Shown: in pieces, positions 5,986-8,980 of the stretch
How positions within the stretch are numbered: the stretch's first letter is position 1
How the letters are laid out: every line of letters starts with the position of its first letter
Source: Nitrospinota bacterium
GTDB lineage: Bacteria > Tectomicrobia > Entotheonellia > J063
Assembly: GCA_003696125.1 (NCBI GenBank)
Contig: RFHZ01000473.1
Location: 1-8,980, forward strand
DNA length: 8,980 nucleotides
Direction: 5' to 3'
Program-made: the position numbers and the translations under genes
The notes under the pieces: model-generated
Databases searched by the model: none
What the model was told of the DNA's origin: nothing
What the model saw: the letters and a program-made list of their open reading frames with translations, nothing else

Positions 5986-6026
5986 GGGCGTGGCCATCTA
6001 TCTCCTGGGGACAGATGGTCACGCCT
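5986..6026. repeat. Long hairpin between the two multiheme cytochrome genes
   Basis: GGGCGTGGCCATCT (5986-5999) pairs with AGATGGTCACGCCT (6013-6026) in a 14-bp stem with two G-T wobbles and a 13-base loop. It lies about 60 bases after the octaheme stop codon. No T-run follows directly, so it may be a processing or partial terminator structure that separates expression of the two genes. Confidence 0.5.
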
Positions 6027-6036
6027 CACGATTATG

Positions 6037-6057
6037 TAAAGTGAGGTTTTCACTTTA
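6037..6057. repeat. Short perfect hairpin or operator upstream of the dodecaheme gene
   Basis: TAAAGTGA (6037-6044) and TCACTTTA (6050-6057) form a perfect 8-bp inverted repeat around GGTTT. It sits 56 bases before the ATG at 6113, a suitable place for a regulator binding site. TTAGAT (6071-6076) downstream could be a -10 box, but no good -35 box pairs with it. Confidence 0.4.
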
Positions 6058-6112
6058 GGGAAGGGACGGTTTAGATCGTGTAATCTCGAGTTTACTGGAG
6101 GAGGGGGAGCCT

Positions 6113-7540
6113 ATGAAGCCAGCGCGCCTTTTTCCTATTCTGGTCATCGGTCTCTTGGTGAGCACCTGTACTTATACCGGGCAGCAGCACTCTGCTGCTC
6201 CCCCTCCCTCCCCGGTCGAGCCTTCCCCTGCCGTGACCGAACAGGCACCGGCCCCGGAAACTCCTGCCGTGACGCCGGCTACTCCTGCTCCTCCCCCTGG
6301 AGAGCAACCGGCCGTCTCCCCTCCGGTGCAACCGGCAGCAGTGGTGGCCCAGGCCACACCCGGACCCCTTCCGGCTGCCGGACCGGTGGCAGCAACCCCT
6401 CCTCCCTCCTTAGCCCAGGCAGCGCAATTCCAGCATGTCCCCTTTGCCGATGAGATGTGCGATGCCTGCCATGAGTCGGAGAAACCGAGTGCGGACGATC
6501 TCTCTGATCAACCACCGGATCTCTGTTACAACTGTCACGACGAGTTCACCAAGAAATTTGTGCATGCCCCGGCCGGTCTGGGAGCCTGCACCCTCTGTCA
6601 CAACCCGCATCAATCCCCGTACCCGTTTTTCTTAAACGAGAAGATCCCTGATCTCTGCTACCAGTGTCATGACCGCATGCAGAGGATCATGACCAATCCC
6701 CAGCATGTCAAACACCCCCCGGCGACCGATCAGTGTGTGGCCTGCCATAATCCGCACGGCTCAGATGTCAGCAACAAGTTTTTGCAGGCAGACCTGAAGA
6801 CCTTGTGCCAGGAATGCCATCTCCGGAACAAGGTACCGATGCAAACGTATATCACTACCGTGACGCATAAACACAAACCGGTGGTGGAGGATGGGAGCTG
6901 TGCCCAGTGTCACTCCCCCCATGCCTCTCCCTTCGAGTTTCACCTGCGGGCAGAGCCGATGGATCTCTGCCTGCAGTGCCATAACCGGGAGGTGACCGCC
7001 TATGATGGCCGGGTGCTGGCCAATATGGCCGCCCTGTTGCAGAAGAACCCGGATCATCACGGTCCGATCCGGGAAAAGCGCTGTACCGCCTGTCATAACC
7101 CGCATGGCAGCAACTACTTCCGCATCCTGAAGTATAACTATCCCCAGACCTTCTACACGGAAACCTTTTCCCTGGACAACTACCAGTTGTGCTTTTCCTG
7201 TCATGAACCGACCCTGTTACGGGACAGGGAGACCACCACGCTCACCAACTTCCGGGATGGGAAACGCAACCTCCATTTTCTCCACGTACACCGTCCCCGG
7301 AAGGGGAGAACCTGCCGGGCCTGTCATGAGACCCATGCCAGCACCCATCCCAAGCATATCCGGGATGCGGTACCTTTTGGCAAGATCGGCTGGCCGCTGG
7401 CCTTAAAGTATCGGGTGGAGTACGCCGATATCAACACCGGTGAACCGTGTAACGCTCCCAGTGCCACCTGTGTGAAGACAGGAGGATCCTGTGTCGGCTG
7501 CCATTCGCGCAAGCACTATAACTATCGAAAAGCAGAGTAA
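6113..7540 (+). CDS. Dodecaheme c-type cytochrome, doubled CXXCH type, probable lipoprotein
   Basis: This 475-residue protein has a short signal peptide ending in LVSTC, with C19 as a possible lipidation site (Thr before Cys is not ideal). A Pro/Ala-rich low-complexity linker fills residues about 29-100. Twelve CxxCH motifs follow (first Cys at 116, 138, 159, 182, 208, 232, 263, 286, 324, 360, 401, 460). They form six pairs about 21-24 residues apart in the first four, then 36 and 59: the doubled CXXCH domain arrangement. NPH/SPH after several motifs is typical of this family. Two extra Cys (C446, C453) near the last heme are not in heme motifs. The layout suggests a heme wire held away from a membrane by a flexible tether, moving electrons across the periplasm or cell surface. 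GGAGGAGGGGGAG lies before the ATG. The thioredoxin-fold gene follows after 15 bases. Confidence 0.9.
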   Translation: MKPARLFPILVIGLLVSTCTYTGQQHSAAPPPSPVEPSPAVTEQAPAPETPAVTPATPAPPPGEQPAVSPPVQPAAVVAQATPGPLPAAGPVAATPPPSLAQAAQFQHVPFADEMCDACHESEKPSADDLSDQPPDLCYNCHDEFTKKFVHAPAGLGACTLCHNPHQSPYPFFLNEKIPDLCYQCHDRMQRIMTNPQHVKHPPATDQCVACHNPHGSDVSNKFLQADLKTLCQECHLRNKVPMQTYITTVTHKHKPVVEDGSCAQCHSPHASPFEFHLRAEPMDLCLQCHNREVTAYDGRVLANMAALLQKNPDHHGPIREKRCTACHNPHGSNYFRILKYNYPQTFYTETFSLDNYQLCFSCHEPTLLRDRETTTLTNFRDGKRNLHFLHVHRPRKGRTCRACHETHASTHPKHIRDAVPFGKIGWPLALKYRVEYADINTGEPCNAPSATCVKTGGSCVGCHSRKHYNYRKAE

Positions 7541-7555
7541 AAAAGAGAGAGGGAG

Positions 7556-8389
7556 ATGGTGAGAAACATCCTGTCAGGCATTTGCCTCATATTCTTTGTT
7601 CTGGACGTCGGGCTGGGAAAGGGGATGGCCTATCGCTTTGTCGATATCGGTGACCCGTACCCGGCCTTTTGCGCCCAGCAACTCGGCGGAGGAGAGCTCT
7701 GTTCCGATCGGTACGCCGATCAGATAGTGATCATCACCTTTGTCAAACCGGATCAACGCTACTCGCAGGAGACGCTGATCGATCTGCAGTCGATTCAGCA
7801 ACGCTACGCGCAGAAGCAGGTGGCGGTGCTGGCAATTGTCTCGGGAACGGTTGATAAGGCCGCCCTTACCCGGTTTGTAAAGGAGCAGGGGATCTCCTTT
7901 CCCCTTGTACTCGATCCTGATCGCAAGATCTACGGGCAGTTTGGGGTGTTCGTCTACCCCTCTACCGGCATTTTTGGTCCAGATACCCGGTTAAAGTATT
8001 ACCTGCCGGCACGCAGGATAAACTTCCGGCAGCATGTGGAAGGGTATGTCCGCTTTCTGCGGGGAGAGATCTCTGCCGAGGAACTGGAGCAGATCATTCA
8101 CCCGGTAGTGGCCAAAACCGATGCCCGGTACAAGAAGGCGGAAGAGTATTATAACTTTGCCCGAATCTATTTCCGGCAGGGCAAGCTCGATCAGGCCAGG
8201 CGTATCCTGGACCTTGCCCTCAAGTCGTCTGCCGAGTATGCACCGGCTTACTCCCTGTACGGCTATATTTACCTGCAGAAGGGAGCATATCAACAGGCAT
8301 TGGAAAAGTTTGAGCTGGCACTGAGTATCGATCCCCAGCTCGCCGAGGCCCAGGCGGGGAGAGAGCGCTGCCTGGAGAAATTGCAGTAG
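7556..8389 (+). CDS. Exported thioredoxin-fold (AhpC/TSA/TlpA-like) protein with C-terminal TPRs, no CxxC
   Basis: This 277-residue protein starts with a signal peptide or anchor (about residues 4-24). A thioredoxin/peroxiredoxin-like fold follows at about 30-170: strand QIVIITFVKPDQ (56-67) stands where a redox site would be, then VAVLAIVSG, FPLVLDPDRKIYGQFG (115-130) and the cis-Pro segment VYPST (133-137). The active-site position has KPDQ, not CxxC, so classical disulfide exchange is unlikely; C39 and C49 are the only nearby Cys and could form a disulfide. Two TPR units cover about 193-260 (YYNFARIYFRQGKLDQA; AYSLYGYIYLQKGAYQQAL). It sits 15 bases behind the dodecaheme gene and is surely cotranscribed. 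A role as chaperone or assembly factor for the cytochromes is inference. ATG 7556 abuts GGGAG, so GTG 7559 is an alternative start. Confidence 0.85.
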   Translation: MVRNILSGICLIFFVLDVGLGKGMAYRFVDIGDPYPAFCAQQLGGGELCSDRYADQIVIITFVKPDQRYSQETLIDLQSIQQRYAQKQVAVLAIVSGTVDKAALTRFVKEQGISFPLVLDPDRKIYGQFGVFVYPSTGIFGPDTRLKYYLPARRINFRQHVEGYVRFLRGEISAEELEQIIHPVVAKTDARYKKAEEYYNFARIYFRQGKLDQARRILDLALKSSAEYAPAYSLYGYIYLQKGAYQQALEKFELALSIDPQLAEAQAGRERCLEKLQ

Positions 8390-8828
8390 CCGTCATCGTC
8401 CCGTTTCTTCCTCCTCTTTTGGCCTCCTTTCTCTAAATCCCTCAAGAAAGTCCCTCTCCCTGCCGATACGGTACTCAGCCCCCTGGGGTCTGGGATGTTG
8501 ATAAGCCGGCCCCTTACGCTTGCCGAGTTGACAGAGAAAAGCCTCCCCTTACTCTCCGGAAGAGTGCTCTGGTTCGCGGCCGGGGGATTCTCCGGTTTCG
8601 TTGAGAGGATATACCCCTGGTGGGCGAAAACAGGGGACAGGGGGGCAGGATGGGCTTGATTCGAGTCAGAATATTGACTATACTTGGTTTGGAAGGCTAA
8701 CAAAATCGAGAATATTCCTGCAACACAGGTGTTTTTTCTGGTGTGTACCGCTATCAAGACCGGTTCCTGAGGATGGTTCTCCCTCCTGTCCCAGAGGGAA
8801 CGGTACACTTACCGGGAGGGCGGTAGCA
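8390..8828. other. Intergenic stretch without a convincing gene
   Basis: I find no credible coding region in these 439 bases on either strand. Small inverted repeats are present: ACTCT/AGAGT (8551-8565), CCCCTG/CAGGGG (8614-8636), and TCCCTC/GAGGGA (8780-8799). TTGACA at 8528-8533 has no good -10 box. No clear intrinsic terminator follows the stop at 8389, although the DNA just after it is pyrimidine-rich. Confidence 0.55.
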
Positions 8829-8980
8829 TATCTAAGTGAGTAATAAGTAACGAGTAACGAGTAATGAGTAACGAGTAAAGTAATGAGTGATGAGTAATGA
8901 GTAATGAGTGATGAGTAATGACTCATTACTTTACTCGTTACTCATTACTCGTTACTCGTTACTTATTACTCACTTAGATA
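8829..8980. repeat. Perfect 60-base inverted repeat at the window end
   Basis: Bases 8829-8888 are the exact reverse complement of 8921-8980, with a 32-base spacer. Outer ends read TATCTAAGTGAG and CTCACTTAGATA. At the inner edge of the right arm, AGTAATGA-C-TCATTACT is itself a 17-base palindrome. The repeat ends exactly at the window edge, so it could be longer, or mark a contig end. Confidence 0.95.
8837..8918. repeat. Heptad tandem repeat, consensus YGAGTRA
   Basis: The unit reads TGAGTAA, TAAGTAA, CGAGTAA, CGAGTAA, TGAGTAA and CGAGTAA from 8837. A 5-base partial unit AGTAA follows at 8879-8883. Then come TGAGTGA, TGAGTAA, TGAGTAA, TGAGTGA and TGAGTAA up to 8918. The same heptads recur in reverse complement in the right arm. 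Period 7 without spacers excludes CRISPR. Confidence 0.9.

Noticed and set aside
8290-8808. 172-codon minus-strand frame at the right end
   Set aside because: It overlaps the TPR gene antisense and its product is low-information, with no domain visible.
8678-8926. Minus-strand frame reading repeated HYSSLIT-like units
   Set aside because: It is just a translation of the heptad repeat and not a protein gene.
8837-8980. CRISPR array
   Set aside because: The repeats are 7 bases, in tandem without spacers, and inverted in the second half.

Overview
The window holds two respiratory gene clusters either side of an accessory segment. Base composition is fairly GC-rich. Many c-type cytochromes, a quinol-cytochrome c reductase with a split cytochrome b, and a probable selenoprotein point to a respiring anaerobic or facultative bacterium. 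Relatives of Methylomirabilota (NC10), Nitrospirota or Desulfobacterota would fit, but there is no marker gene here to fix the phylum.

Minus strand, 2794 down to 1: a Rieske/cytochrome b operon read in the order Rieske iron-sulfur protein, cytochrome b6-type subunit, C-terminal cytochrome b (subunit IV-like) protein, tetraheme cytochrome c. The genes are tightly packed or overlapping. Together they would oxidise (mena)quinol and pass electrons to membrane-anchored c hemes. The cytochrome c frame is closed by a TAG at 22-24, but the same frame goes on to read KIGPSLA, the expected continuation of a cytochrome c domain, up to the window edge.

Centre, 2795-4886: a long divergent intergenic region with palindromic repeats; then a small membrane-anchored CYCXC (PCYCGC-type) protein whose frame crosses an in-frame TGA at 3842-3844. 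That TGA sits where the first Cys of a CxxC motif is expected and is followed by a bacterial SECIS-like hairpin, so the gene is best read as a 175-residue selenoprotein. Next is a REP-associated tyrosine transposase (RAYT), with three copies of a matching REP-like palindrome at 2872, 4324 and 4727; the middle copy lies inside the transposase gene.

Plus strand, 4887-8389: behind a good sigma-70-type promoter (4799-4827) lie an exported octaheme cytochrome c, a probable dodecaheme lipoprotein with six doubled CXXCH units behind a Pro/Ala-rich linker, and an exported thioredoxin-fold protein with TPRs but no CxxC. This looks like an extracytoplasmic electron-transfer module that could take electrons from the Rieske/b complex; that link is inference from gene neighbourhood.

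Right end, 8390-8980: no convincing gene. The last 152 bases form a perfect 60-base inverted repeat built of YGAGTRA heptads, either a real hairpin element or an assembly fold-back.
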